Assembly (NCBI GenBank): GCA_017302835.1
Contig: JAFLCC010000003.1
Location: 1 to 64,000 of the forward strand
DNA length: 64,000 bases
Source of the DNA: Deltaproteobacteria bacterium
GTDB lineage: Bacteria; Bdellovibrionota; Bdellovibrionia; Bdellovibrionales; Bdellovibrionaceae
Direction: 5' to 3'
Of this stretch, positions 50,688 through 59,368 are shown in pieces; positions within the stretch are counted from its first letter, which is position 1; every line of letters begins with the position of its first letter. The position numbers were made by a program, and so were the translations under genes. Below the pieces are notes generated by a model. The model saw only the letters and a list, made by a program, of their open reading frames with translations, did no database searches and was not told the DNA's origin.

Positions 50688-51668
50688 TTAATCTCCCCAA
50701 TCAATTCTGCGGTCTAAAAAATGAAGACAAAGATCTGAAAAACATCTCAAACCAATTAAAAAGAAAGCTGTAAGTAAATTAATAAAAATAAGTGTGTTAT
50801 AGTCCCTATTGATGATCACACGAAAACTTAAATAGCCAAGACCTTTTATATTAAATACATTTTCAACAATAAGTGAAGATGAAATGAGTAAAAGAACCAG
50901 AGTGTTTAAATAAGACAATAGAGGCAGAATTGAATTTCTTAATACATGATGAACAATGATATCTTTTTTAGATAATCCTTTGGCTATGGCAGTTTTAATA
51001 TATTCTTTCTTAAGAATGGATGTCGTGGAATTTTGTGTAATGAAAGTAACTTCAGCAAGATGGCTTAATACATAACAAAAAACAGGAAGAAATCCAAAAT
51101 AGAGTCTATCTATAAATTGGTTAGGTAAAGCTAAGCTATTAAAATTGTCGGATTGTCTTCCTCCCAAGGGAAATAAATTTAAATGGTTATGTCCTGAGAA
51201 AAACATCAATAAGAAGATAGCCAGAATATAAATCGGGGTCATATTTAGAAAAAGCAATACTGAATTACTGGCATGATTGGCAAATGAAGAGAAAGAAAAA
51301 ACCTTAAAAACGGTGATAATAACAGAAAAGAACAATATGAAAAAAACTGAAACTAGAAAATAAGGAGCCGTGATAAAAGCTTTTTGTAGTACCAAGGAGC
51401 TGACTTCCACATTGAAGATTAAACTATTTCCAAAATCAAAATGAACTGCCTTTTTTAACCACTGCATGTAATTTATTAGAATCCCTTTTTTAATCTGGTT
51501 AGAAGGGGAAGGCGTGTTCATAGGTGAATCAGATGTCATAAAGTTTTTATTTTTTAAGACATCTAAATCTGTCACGGTATTAATTGATAACAAAGCCACA
51601 GAAAGAAAGGAAACTGATAAAATTGTAAGAAGAGCGAGAGCAAATCTTTTGATAAAATAAATTAACAA
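50688..51668 (-). CDS. Peptide ABC transporter permease, DppB/OppB type
   Basis: A 326-residue permease starting with TTG (51666-51668) preceded by AGGA. It has about six helices. The EAA loop is EYIKTAIAKGLSKKDIIVHHVLRN, diagnostic of DppB/OppB, followed by LLSYLNTLVLLL and IIxENVFNIKGLG-like segments. It sits between the binding protein (10 bases away) and the DppC-like gene, a standard order with the ATPases missing. Phe and Ile content is unusually high. Confidence 0.9.
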   Translation of the reverse strand: MLIYFIKRFALALLTILSVSFLSVALLSINTVTDLDVLKNKNFMTSDSPMNTPSPSNQIKKGILINYMQWLKKAVHFDFGNSLIFNVEVSSLVLQKAFITAPYFLVSVFFILFFSVIITVFKVFSFSSFANHASNSVLLFLNMTPIYILAIFLLMFFSGHNHLNLFPLGGRQSDNFNSLALPNQFIDRLYFGFLPVFCYVLSHLAEVTFITQNSTTSILKKEYIKTAIAKGLSKKDIIVHHVLRNSILPLLSYLNTLVLLLISSSLIVENVFNIKGLGYLSFRVIINRDYNTLIFINLLTAFFLIGLRCFSDLCLHFLDRRIDWGD

Positions 51669-51677
51669 TTTAGAGTC

Positions 51678-53315
51678 CTATTTCTCTAGCCACCAGGTAT
51701 TAGAGCCAACGTTATAATTAAAAGTAGGTTTGAGTTTTTTAATTTTTGCCGAGGTTGCATAGTAACTGTAGCGATCACTGAACATAAACAAATAAGGAGA
51801 ATCTTCAGCAATGAGTCGATAGGTTTTTTGTAATAAAGCAATTCTTTTCTTTTTGTCTGATACAAATCGTGCTTCATCAATGAGTTTATCTACTTCTAAA
51901 TTTTTATAACCAATAAAATTTGAACTACCTTTGGTTGCAGAGGAAGAATGCCACACTTGTTTAGGATCAGGATCAACACTTCCTCCAGCCCAGGAAAGCG
52001 CCATCGCATCAAATTTGGACTCATCAAGTAGTTTGAGCATCGAGTTAAATTCTAAAAATTTTAGATTCATTACGATGCCCACTTTGCGCATATCTTCTTT
52101 TAAAATAGTCCAAAGCTTTTCAAACTCCTTATTGGCAAAGACAAGGGTAAACTTAAATTCGACCAGTTTTCCATCTAGTGTTTTATCCAAAACCCCATCT
52201 TTGTTGCTATCTTTCCAGCCAGCATTGGTAAGAAGTTCCAGAGCTTTTTTTGGATCATAAAGAATGGGTTTGATATTGGGTGCGTATTCGCTGACCGGAG
52301 AGATAGGAGCGGAAACTAACAAAGAGTTATTGTTAAAAAACTTTCTATTTATTTCTTCTCGATTGGCGAGATAGGATATTGCCAATCGGATATTTTTATC
52401 TTTAAATAAAGTATTTTCTAGATTCCAGCCAATATAACTCCAAACTTTTGGTATTTTGTTTTCAACTTTATATTTAACTAATTCCTTCCCCCAGGGGTCG
52501 CCAATAGCTCGCTTTTCATAGATCTCTGAATTTCTCCACTCAATGTAATCAATTTCATTTTTTTTCAATTTTTCAATTTTTATATTTTCATCAGCCAGAA
52601 ATTTATATTTAACTTCTGAATAATTAAAAATATTTTTATTTTTTAAGGATTTTTCACTGTAATGCGTGGCAAATTTAATTAGATCTATACCAAGTCCTTG
52701 TTCGTATTTTTGTAATTTATAAGCACCTGAACAAGTTAATTGGTAATTTAAATCTTTATTTTTTTCTGGTAAATTATAAATATGTTTAGGAATAATGAAA
52801 TGACCTGCAACAATATCAAAATTTTTAAAATAGTTATTTTTGAAATTAATTTTAAGATTTAATTTATCGATAACATCTACGGATTCAATATTTTCGAAAT
52901 ATGTTCTGATCGGCGCGTTTGTCATTTTTTCATTTTTAACAATATCGAAAGAGAATTTAACATCTTCCGATGTTAATTCCTTATCATCATGAAAAAACAA
53001 ATTGCTCTTGAGAGTGAAGTAAGCTGTTTTACTGTCGTTCGAGAGAGCCCATTTTTCAGCTAAAGCAGGTTCCCATTCATAAGTTTCTGGATTTCTCGTA
53101 AGTAAAGAATCACATATCCAACTCTGGATTTCATGGGCGTAGCCGGAAGTGGCAGAAATAGGATTTAGAGATTCTGGTTCCTCATCAATAGTTAAGACAA
53201 TCGAGCCACCCTTAGTTACCTGTTCTTCATTTTTGGCAGCAAGGGATGATTTCATTGAAAAAAAGGATAAGAGTAATATTCCAATTATTGATAATAAAAT
53301 TTTATTTCTTATCAT
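51678..53315 (-). CDS. Peptide ABC transporter substrate-binding protein
   Basis: A 545-residue exported protein of the DppA/OppA (SBP_bac_5) family. It has a signal peptide to about residue 26, then GGSIVLTIDEEPESLNPISAT, PALAEKWALSNDSKTAYFTL and TSEDVKFSFDI; near the end ALSWAGGSVDPDPKQVW and SPYLFMFS match the family. It has no lipobox, so it is probably a soluble periplasmic protein. GGAG lies seven bases before the ATG. It is first in an operon with two permeases and follows a strong terminator. Confidence 0.93.
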   Translation of the reverse strand: MIRNKILLSIIGILLLSFFSMKSSLAAKNEEQVTKGGSIVLTIDEEPESLNPISATSGYAHEIQSWICDSLLTRNPETYEWEPALAEKWALSNDSKTAYFTLKSNLFFHDDKELTSEDVKFSFDIVKNEKMTNAPIRTYFENIESVDVIDKLNLKINFKNNYFKNFDIVAGHFIIPKHIYNLPEKNKDLNYQLTCSGAYKLQKYEQGLGIDLIKFATHYSEKSLKNKNIFNYSEVKYKFLADENIKIEKLKKNEIDYIEWRNSEIYEKRAIGDPWGKELVKYKVENKIPKVWSYIGWNLENTLFKDKNIRLAISYLANREEINRKFFNNNSLLVSAPISPVSEYAPNIKPILYDPKKALELLTNAGWKDSNKDGVLDKTLDGKLVEFKFTLVFANKEFEKLWTILKEDMRKVGIVMNLKFLEFNSMLKLLDESKFDAMALSWAGGSVDPDPKQVWHSSSATKGSSNFIGYKNLEVDKLIDEARFVSDKKKRIALLQKTYRLIAEDSPYLFMFSDRYSYYATSAKIKKLKPTFNYNVGSNTWWLEK

Positions 53316-53341
53316 TTACAAACTCCATAGGCTTTGAGAAT

Positions 53342-53390
53342 AAAAAACAAACAGGCTTCTTTCAATGAGAAAAAAGCCTGTTTGTTTTTT
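53342..53390. terminator. Bidirectional rho-independent terminator
   Basis: AAAAAACAAACAGGCTT (53342-53358) and AAGCCTGTTTGTTTTTT (53374-53390) form a perfect 17-bp stem with a 15-base loop, with A and T runs at the base on both strands. It ends the DksA-like gene on the minus strand and separates it from the peptide transporter operon. Confidence 0.9.
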
Positions 53391-53416
53391 AGAGCGCGTT
53401 TGAAAAGTTAGGGCTG

Positions 53417-53797
53417 CTAACCTCTGGCATACCTTTTATTCATGGATTCTCTGATCTCGGCCCCTTCGATGCTTAATCTCGTCCAAGGAATGGCTTTAAG
53501 TCTTTCTGGCTCAATAGCCTCTTCTGTTTCTTCGCAGAATCCGAAGGAACCATTTTCGATTCGAGCTAATGCGCTCTCAATTTCAATAAGCTGATTTCTA
53601 AGGCGATCTTGCATATTAACAAATTCTTGCTCGGCAAGAATTCTAACCGTTTGATCAGCTTCATCCCCTCCGGTCTCTAAACCGTCAAGCTGATGTTTGG
53701 CATCGCGAACTCTATTTAAGAGCTCGGCTTTAATCTGCAATAATCGCTTTTTACAATCAGCAATTATACTTTGTGAAACTCCGGCACTCCCTGCCAT
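53417..53797 (-). CDS. TraR/DksA-like protein with degenerate zinc finger
   Basis: Start set at the ATG 53795-53797, preceded by AAGGAGGGGG; the longer frame adds 15 residues. The 126-residue protein has the long DksA coiled coil (about residues 15-85) with DEAD-like tip residues GDEADQTV, followed by IENGSFGFCEETEEAIEPERLKAIPW. DksA family members carry a four-Cys zinc finger; here only one Cys (GFC) survives, and the others are Thr and hydrophobic residues. It could still insert its coiled coil into the RNA polymerase secondary channel, as cysteine-poor DksA variants do, but without zinc. Confidence 0.85.
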   Translation of the reverse strand: MAGSAGVSQSIIADCKKRLLQIKAELLNRVRDAKHQLDGLETGGDEADQTVRILAEQEFVNMQDRLRNQLIEIESALARIENGSFGFCEETEEAIEPERLKAIPWTRLSIEGAEIRESMNKRYARG

Positions 53798-54058
53798 TTC
53801 CCCCTCCTTATTAACCAAGTTATAGTTTTTGAGGTAGTTCATTACTCTTAAACTACGCTTATCGGAACAATTTGGAACTTCTAGAGTCTATGTTCCAAAT
53901 TGGAACTGACTTATTAAGAATGAGAATTGTAAATTTTGCAAGAAATTTCTTAAAATTGCTTAAATTTATTCAACTATATGATTATACTCATGTAATTCAA
54001 TATTCTATTTATGCTGAGCGCTGATATAAATTAAAAATTAAGGTCAAATGTCATAATC

Positions 54059-54430
54059 TTATTTTAAATTTTTGCAAGATGCTAATTTTAAGAGCAATGC
54101 GTTGGAGGCCTGATTTAATTTTTCAATTAAATGGCTGGAATTTTGACTTCTCTTCTGTAGGGCCAAAGATTTATTTTTTAGCTCAAGAATTTTGATTTTG
54201 CTGATTTGTCCCTGATTTAATTCAGCTTCGGCAGAGATACTATTAAGCTCATCAATAATGAGTTTTTGGTTAGTTTGAATTGAATTCAATAATTGTTGGT
54301 AGGCGGATTTCATTAAAGCAATATCATTGGAGGATTTCTGACAAGTAGTTTGAGTGGCTTGGGAAAATGAACCGCCAAGTATCAAAATTAAGAATAAAAA
54401 TAAGACAATGTTTTTTGATACTTTTAGCAT
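54059..54430 (-). CDS. Small exported coiled-coil protein
   Basis: The ATG at 54428-54430 follows GGGGTGG; the longer frame begins with GTG two codons earlier. The 123-residue product has a signal peptide (NIVLFLFLILILGGSFSQA) and a mature region of long helices with heptad-like leucines (LQKRSQNSSHLIEKLNQ) and two cysteines, near the start (TTCQKS) and the end (ASCKNLK), likely forming a disulfide that closes a helical hairpin. No family recognised. Confidence 0.6.
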   Translation of the reverse strand: MLKVSKNIVLFLFLILILGGSFSQATQTTCQKSSNDIALMKSAYQQLLNSIQTNQKLIIDELNSISAEAELNQGQISKIKILELKNKSLALQKRSQNSSHLIEKLNQASNALLLKLASCKNLK

Positions 54431-54525
54431 GACCACCCCAATGGTATGATGAGTCCGAAACTAACCTAGCAAGTTAGATCTAGCAATTTAGACTCCAGCT
54501 CAAATGCATTAGAATATTTATAATA

Positions 54526-55146
54526 TTAAACAATAGTTTCTGAGTTGATAAAGTTTTCAAACTCGTCTCTTGTTTTGTCAATAGTATAGGGTAGTAACAA
54601 TCTTGCGACGTGGGTTTTGCCTCTATCAATGGATTTTCTTCCCGTCGTTTTTTCGGTACTTTCAAAAAATTGAAGAAAGGTTGTTGCCATGGCTAATAGA
54701 GATTCAAAAACATAAAGCATTTCATTATCATTTTTAACTTTTGTCATTTTTCCCTGCTCAACCCAATGACGATAAAGAACTCGCATGTGTTTCATCATCT
54801 TTTCAACGTGGATTTTCCACATTTTACTCAAGCTTGGATCTTTGCGACGTATGGAATACATCTCTCTATGGAAAAAACGATATTTCCAATAGACTTCGAA
54901 ATTTTCATCCACAAACTCCATGGGGCTTGTCTTCAGACTTCTTTTGGGCCGCCAAATTTGATAAGTCTCTTTGCACATTCTTTTGAAAAGTTCTAGGATG
55001 ATTTCTTCTTTGTTATCATAGTGAAAATATAAATTACCAGGGGAAATACTCATTTCTTTGGCAATGTGGTTTGTAGTTACAGCCACAACACCATTTCGAT
55101 TAAAAAGTTCTATGGAAATATCTAAAATACGATCTTTTGTTTTCAT
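54526..55146 (-). CDS. TetR family transcriptional regulator
   Basis: A 206-residue regulator with the TetR helix-turn-helix at residues about 6-52: RILDISIELFNRNGVVAVTT, IAKEMSISPGNLYFHYDNKEEI. The C-terminal ligand and dimer domain is unassigned. It is divergent from the penicillin-binding protein gene 106 bases away. The shared region contains TATAGGCTTAGGTCTATA, a rough inverted repeat just upstream of the start, which may be its operator. Its target genes are unknown. Confidence 0.9.
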   Translation of the reverse strand: MKTKDRILDISIELFNRNGVVAVTTNHIAKEMSISPGNLYFHYDNKEEIILELFKRMCKETYQIWRPKRSLKTSPMEFVDENFEVYWKYRFFHREMYSIRRKDPSLSKMWKIHVEKMMKHMRVLYRHWVEQGKMTKVKNDNEMLYVFESLLAMATTFLQFFESTEKTTGRKSIDRGKTHVARLLLPYTIDKTRDEFENFINSETIV

Positions 55147-55251
55147 AGAGTAACTATATAGGCTTAGGTCTATAATTCTTCAATAACTATTTGATTTTAA
55201 CACCAAGTCCAACTTGTCCAATGAAAAAAATCCGTGTTAGAATGTTAAGAT

Positions 55252-56520
55252 ATGGTTATTTTTAAAAAATTTAGATTTTCACTCTCAATTGTTGTTTTTA
55301 TTATACTGTCTTCGGTAATCCTCACTGCCTTTAGTTCTGAAGAATCTGATATCGAGATTCTTTCTAAAAAAATTAAATTAAATATAGAGCAACGTATTTT
55401 GGTTTCAAAAGGAATTTCATCATTCGTAAAAGATAATCATTTCCCTGCCTCCGCCGACTTTCAATTGAGTACAAATAATGAAAATCTGAATATTGAATAC
55501 ACCTTAGATAGCCGAATGCAAAATGAAGCTGATAATCTATTTAAGAGATACAAACCAGATTATGGAGCTGTTGTTCTAATGGACGCCACCACGGGTAAAA
55601 TTTTAGCATTATCAAGTTATCAAAAAGACAATCCCAAGGCTTCAAATTTAGCCGTCAGAGCGAGCTACCCAGCCGCCTCGTTGTTTAAAATCATAACTGC
55701 TTCAGCGGCCGTTGAAAAGGCAGGGATTACTCCGTATCATACCATTACCTTTAATGGCGGTAACTATACTCTCTACAAAAAAAACGTGATGTCAGATAAA
55801 GTAAATCGTTGGAGTCGAAAGATCACTCTCAAGGAAGCTTTTGCTCGGTCGATCAATACGGCTTTTGGCAGACTCAGTTTAGAGACTTTAGAACCAAGCG
55901 ATATTTTAGATTTTGCAAATAGATTTATGTTTAACCAAGATATTCCGGCAGATTTTGACGTCGAGAAGGGGGTTGCAAGTGTGCCCTCTGAAAAAAATTT
56001 CGAGTTGACGGAGGTGGCTTCTGGCTACAATAAACAAAACAGAATTAGTCCCATTCAGGGAGCGATGATTGCTGCTTCCGTAGTAAATGATGGTAAAATG
56101 TTAATTCCTTACATCATTGACAAACTCAAAGACGCCAAGGGTGATGTTGTATACAAAGGAGAGCCTTTGGAAAAAGGATTTGTGATGACTCCTGAATCTG
56201 CTGCGCAAATAAGACAAATGATGGAACAAACGGTTCTTGGGGGGACCTCCCGAAAGAGCTTTCGCCAACTTGTTAAAGATCGGCGTTTTAAAGAAATTGA
56301 AATGGGCGGCAAGACTGGCCACCTTACGGGTGACAATCCAAAGGGAAGGGTCGATTGGTTTATAGGTTATGCCAATGATGATGAAAACAAGCGGTTGGCA
56401 GTCGCGGCCATCACTGTAAATAAAAAATATTGGACTGTGAAATCATCTTATATAGGTCAATTTATGTTTAAATCCTATTTTGAGCCCTTCATGAAAAAAA
56501 AAACGGTGGCTCGTAGATAA
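55252..56520 (+). CDS. Penicillin-binding transpeptidase
   Basis: A 422-residue DD-transpeptidase-fold protein with an N-terminal membrane anchor or signal (residues about 8-28). The three active-site motifs are present: ASLFK (SxxK, about residue 150), SINTAFG (SxN, about 204) and GGKTGHL (KTG, about 355). The region before the SxxK carries RMQNEADNLFKRYKPDYGAVVLMDATTGKILALSSY, typical of PBP class A/B transpeptidase domains, but there is no glycosyltransferase or dimerisation domain, so this is a short monofunctional PBP. It is probably involved in wall synthesis or remodelling. Confidence 0.9.
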   Translation: MVIFKKFRFSLSIVVFIILSSVILTAFSSEESDIEILSKKIKLNIEQRILVSKGISSFVKDNHFPASADFQLSTNNENLNIEYTLDSRMQNEADNLFKRYKPDYGAVVLMDATTGKILALSSYQKDNPKASNLAVRASYPAASLFKIITASAAVEKAGITPYHTITFNGGNYTLYKKNVMSDKVNRWSRKITLKEAFARSINTAFGRLSLETLEPSDILDFANRFMFNQDIPADFDVEKGVASVPSEKNFELTEVASGYNKQNRISPIQGAMIAASVVNDGKMLIPYIIDKLKDAKGDVVYKGEPLEKGFVMTPESAAQIRQMMEQTVLGGTSRKSFRQLVKDRRFKEIEMGGKTGHLTGDNPKGRVDWFIGYANDDENKRLAVAAITVNKKYWTVKSSYIGQFMFKSYFEPFMKKKTVARR

Positions 56521-56535
56521 TTTGAAACGGATACC

Positions 56536-56557
56536 TAGGGGCCCGTCCAGAAATAAA
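56536..56557 (+). repeat. Intergenic repeat TAGGGGCCCGTCCAG copy A
   Basis: TAGGGGCCCGTCCAG plus AAATAAA, matched in inverted orientation at 61899-61919 (20 of 22 positions, with one missing G and one C/T change). This copy lies 16 bases after the penicillin-binding protein gene. GC-rich beside AT-rich sequence, it looks like a member of a dispersed intergenic repeat. Confidence 0.6.
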
Positions 56558-56565
56558 TGCTCATT

Positions 56566-57120
56566 CTACTCTTTTTTATTGGTCGAAGACTCAACTAAAA
56601 AATCTGAATTTGTTTCCTCAATTTTTTTGAATTTGGCTTCAATAATATCTTTATCCATTGTGTGAGAAACAGTTTGGGAATTGGCTTGGGGGCTTTGCCA
56701 ATCTGATGACGGAAAGGGGCCGGATTCAAATTTTTGATAATAAAATTTAAAACCATTGGTCCCAAATTGAGTGAAAGAATTATTTTTCGCAAAGACCTTT
56801 TTAAGTAAAAATCCCTGAAAACCCCAAGCTAAAAGAGTTCGAACAAAGGGAAGTAATATGAATAATCCCAATAGCTTACTTATAAATGAGGGAAAGATTA
56901 ATAGAATGGCAGCGATAAATGTCAAACCTTGTTTAATTAAAGTTTGAGGAGGATTTTGGGTGTTTTGGATATTGAGAATGAGGGTTTTATTTTGATTTCG
57001 AAAAATAAGAATTCCTATTATTGTAGGAACCAAATAGACGAGTAGGGAGTCTATAAATCCAATTTGATTTATCATGGTAACAAATATAAAAATTTCTAAC
57101 AAAAAAAATAATAACGGCAT
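56566..57120 (-). CDS. fxsA: FxsA family membrane protein
   Basis: A 184-residue protein. The first 110 residues hold the FxsA membrane core: MPLLFFLLEIFIFVTMINQIG, then LVYLVPTIIGILIF, LTFIAAILLIFPSFISKLLG and LFILLPFVRTLL, about four helices. The rest is a polar cytoplasmic tail rich in Ser and Gln. Family members are inner-membrane proteins with an unclear role (E. coli FxsA suppresses F exclusion of phage T7). The gene is followed on the opposite strand by the transpeptidase, sharing a convergent end. Confidence 0.85.
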   Translation of the reverse strand: MPLLFFLLEIFIFVTMINQIGFIDSLLVYLVPTIIGILIFRNQNKTLILNIQNTQNPPQTLIKQGLTFIAAILLIFPSFISKLLGLFILLPFVRTLLAWGFQGFLLKKVFAKNNSFTQFGTNGFKFYYQKFESGPFPSSDWQSPQANSQTVSHTMDKDIIEAKFKKIEETNSDFLVESSTNKKE

Positions 57121-57155
57121 ACAGATTTTCTCCCTCGAACTCGAGTTAATAGAAA

Positions 57156-57920
57156 TTAAGTATAATTTGCAACAACGGGGCAGTGATCACTGCCCTCAAT
57201 ATCATCCAAAATGGCAGAAGATCGTAACTTTAAATTCAAATCTTTGGTAGAGCAGATATAGTCAATTCTCCAGCCTCTATTGGAAATTCTAGCAAGTTCA
57301 CGATAGCTCCACCATGAATATTTATTTAGAGTGTTCGGATTTAATTTTCTAAAAGTGTCTTCAAAACCAATTTCTAAAAAATCATCAAACCATTTCCGTT
57401 CCTCTGGTAAAAAACCACTGACAGTCGCTAATCTTATGGGATCATAAACATCAATGTGACGATGAGCTACATTGTAATCACCGACAACAATAAGTTGCTT
57501 TCCCTTGCTGACGAGATCTTTGAGATGTTTATTTAATCTTTTTAAAAAGATTTGTTTGAAGTGATGTCTTTCTTCGCCAGAGCCTCCATTTGGAAAATAG
57601 ATATTGTACAAAATAAAATCTCCAAAATCAGAAAGAATGGTTCGTCCTTCCTCTTCATATTCTGAGTAGCCAAAATGAGTCTGCCAGCTCAGTGGTTTTT
57701 TTTTCGAAAATGTGGCAACCCCTGAGTACCCTTTTTTTTTGGCAGAGGACCATAAAAAATTCTCGTAGCCAAGATTTTTAAGATCATCAGATACTTGGTC
57801 TAATTGTGCTTTGGTTTCTTGAATACAAAAAATATCTGCATTTTGCTGTTTAACAAAATCTACGAGCCCCTTTTTTGCGCAAGCCCTTATCCCATTTACA
57901 TTCCAGCTGACAATTTTCAT
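57156..57920 (-). CDS. xth: Exodeoxyribonuclease III / AP endonuclease
   Basis: A 254-residue enzyme of the exonuclease III family. KIVSWNVNGIRACAKKG at the N-terminus, DIFCIQETKA (metal-binding Glu), NIYFPNGG, VVGDYNVAHRHIDVYDP (catalytic Asp/Asn) and the C-terminal EGSDHCPVVA (catalytic His) are all complete. It nicks abasic sites and degrades 3' ends in base-excision repair. The length matches Xth. It is 35 bases upstream of fxsA on the same strand, so the two may share a transcript. Confidence 0.95.
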   Translation of the reverse strand: MKIVSWNVNGIRACAKKGLVDFVKQQNADIFCIQETKAQLDQVSDDLKNLGYENFLWSSAKKKGYSGVATFSKKKPLSWQTHFGYSEYEEEGRTILSDFGDFILYNIYFPNGGSGEERHHFKQIFLKRLNKHLKDLVSKGKQLIVVGDYNVAHRHIDVYDPIRLATVSGFLPEERKWFDDFLEIGFEDTFRKLNPNTLNKYSWWSYRELARISNRGWRIDYICSTKDLNLKLRSSAILDDIEGSDHCPVVANYT

Positions 57921-58035
57921 TGAGTGAACCTGTCTCTTTCTGGGATTTGTCTACACTAGTTTAAGGATAATTTCTACTAATTAAGTGCTTGCTGGTTGCA
58001 TAAAGATACATACACAATTAGAGTCACTTTAAATT

Positions 58036-59208
58036 ATGAAAAATTTAAAACAAGAATATATTCATCATTTAAATCACCGGTTTGCAGATTTCAGCTCGCA
58101 AATTCCTTCGAATTTTTCTATTGAAGAACTTATCGATGAGAATTTATTAAGTTCATTTGTTCTCGAATTGCCTAAAGAAGTGCTTGAAAAACTAAATGAC
58201 TTTGTAGGGGCTTTTTATGCTTTAAGAGAATCTCCAGAATACAGCTCCTATCTTAAAGGTAAATACCATAAAGACATTCCTGATCCAGGAAATAAATCAT
58301 TGTTCATGAGCTATGATTTTCATTTAAGTGAAGAGCAGGTGCCTAAACTCATTGAGATAAATACCAATGCTTCTTTTTTAGCTCTAGGTTTTTATTTTTA
58401 TGAGCTGTTAAAATTACCATTAGGTACGGATTTTAATATTTCAGATTTAAAAAAAGATATTCTTGAAGAGTTGCGGTTAAATGGAAGAAATGTTCATGAT
58501 CCAAAAATATTAATTGTAGATGAAACTCCAGAAAAACAAAAACTATATATAGAATTTTTGGTCTATCAAAGTTTGTTTCGTTCTTTTGGATGGAATTGCC
58601 AGATTGTTGATTATAGAGGGGTCTTTGAACCTTTTCCCGACCTTATATATAACCGTTGGACCGATTTTTATTTTGAAAAGGGAGAATCCAAATATTTAGA
58701 CGCTATTTTTAGAAGTAAAAAAGTTTGTTTTTCTCCTAATCCCTTTGAGTACTTTCTTCAGGCAGATAAGCAGCGTTTGGTTGATTTGAATGAGCTTTCA
58801 TTTTGGGAGGGAATGAAGATCCCGGTTGAAATGCAAAAAACAATTAGGAGATCCATCCCTTCAACACAATTGGTTTCTGACCTTGATAAAAATGAGTTGT
58901 GGAATTCACGAAAAAATTTATTTTTTAAACCGACAAATTCTTTCGGTTCCAAACAAACCTACAAAGGGGCTTCTATTTCAAGAAGGGTATTTGAAGAAAT
59001 AACTACTTCTGAATTTATTGCCCAAGAATATGTAGGGGCGTCAGAAAGAATTTTTAAGACTCCCGCAGGGCCGGAATCCTTTAAGTTTGATCTTCGGTGC
59101 TATGCCTATAGGGATAAATTACAAATGGTCATAGGTAGACTCTATAAAGGTCAAGTGACCAATCTTAAAACCCCTTATGGTGGATTTTGTCCCATAAAAT
59201 GGATATGA
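58036..59208 (+). CDS. ATP-grasp-like protein of unknown function
   Basis: A 390-residue protein. The pattern KLIEINTNASFLALG, then a central DLIYNRWTDFYFEK and KKVCFSPNPFEYFL, then NLFFKPTNSFGSKQTYKG and FIAQEYVG, FKFDLRCYAYRDKLQMVIGRLYKGQVTN, follows the order of an ATP-grasp fold such as in glutathionylspermidine-synthase-like and peptide ligase enzymes, with the Lys-rich ATP site and FDLR metal-site-like residues. The substrate is unknown. There is no signal peptide. Its stop falls in a 15-base direct repeat (59201-59215 and 59221-59235, GGATATGATGCAAAT with one change). Confidence 0.6.
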   Translation: MKNLKQEYIHHLNHRFADFSSQIPSNFSIEELIDENLLSSFVLELPKEVLEKLNDFVGAFYALRESPEYSSYLKGKYHKDIPDPGNKSLFMSYDFHLSEEQVPKLIEINTNASFLALGFYFYELLKLPLGTDFNISDLKKDILEELRLNGRNVHDPKILIVDETPEKQKLYIEFLVYQSLFRSFGWNCQIVDYRGVFEPFPDLIYNRWTDFYFEKGESKYLDAIFRSKKVCFSPNPFEYFLQADKQRLVDLNELSFWEGMKIPVEMQKTIRRSIPSTQLVSDLDKNELWNSRKNLFFKPTNSFGSKQTYKGASISRRVFEEITTSEFIAQEYVGASERIFKTPAGPESFKFDLRCYAYRDKLQMVIGRLYKGQVTNLKTPYGGFCPIKWI

Positions 59209-59235
59209 TGCAAATATATTGGATAAGATGCAAAT
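59201..59235 (+). repeat. Tandem 15-base direct repeat
   Basis: GGATATGATGCAAAT (59201-59215) and GGATAAGATGCAAAT (59221-59235) differ at one base. The TGA stop of the upstream gene lies in the first copy and is AGA in the second, so the variable base sits in the stop codon. Confidence 0.55.
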
Positions 59236-59267
59236 CTGACGGAATCACGCTTTATATCTGACCTTTT

Positions 59268-59304
59268 GGGGACAGGCTCTAAACCTGTAACGGCTCCTTG
59301 TCCC
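59268..59304. other. GGGGACAGGCTC / CTTGTCCC hairpin-like element
   Basis: GGGACA (59269-59274) and TGTCCC (59299-59304) are complementary, and ACAGG (59272-59276) can alternatively pair with CCTGT (59284-59288). GGGGACAGGCTC at the front and CGGCTCCTTGTCCC at the end resemble short repeated palindromes seen in some proteobacterial genomes (REP-like). It lies upstream of the lexA promoter. No T run follows. Confidence 0.35.
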
Positions 59305-59330
59305 TTGAATACGCGTCGTCAAAATAAGTA

Positions 59331-59360
59331 TTGACTTACATATATTTTACATAGTAATTT
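59331..59360 (+). promoter_or_regulatory. lexA promoter with LexA box TTACN3GTAA
   Basis: TTGACT at 59331-59336 acts as -35; TAGTAA or TAATTT (59352-59360) is the -10. TTAC-ATA-GTAA at 59347-59357 exactly matches the LexA-binding motif TTACN3GTAA reported for Bdellovibrio bacteriovorus and overlaps the -10, giving classic autorepression. Further TTACATA and TATGTAA words flank it. The predicted transcription start falls at or near the ATG at 59369, so the mRNA may be leaderless. Confidence 0.85.
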
Positions 59361-59368
59361 GTATGTAA

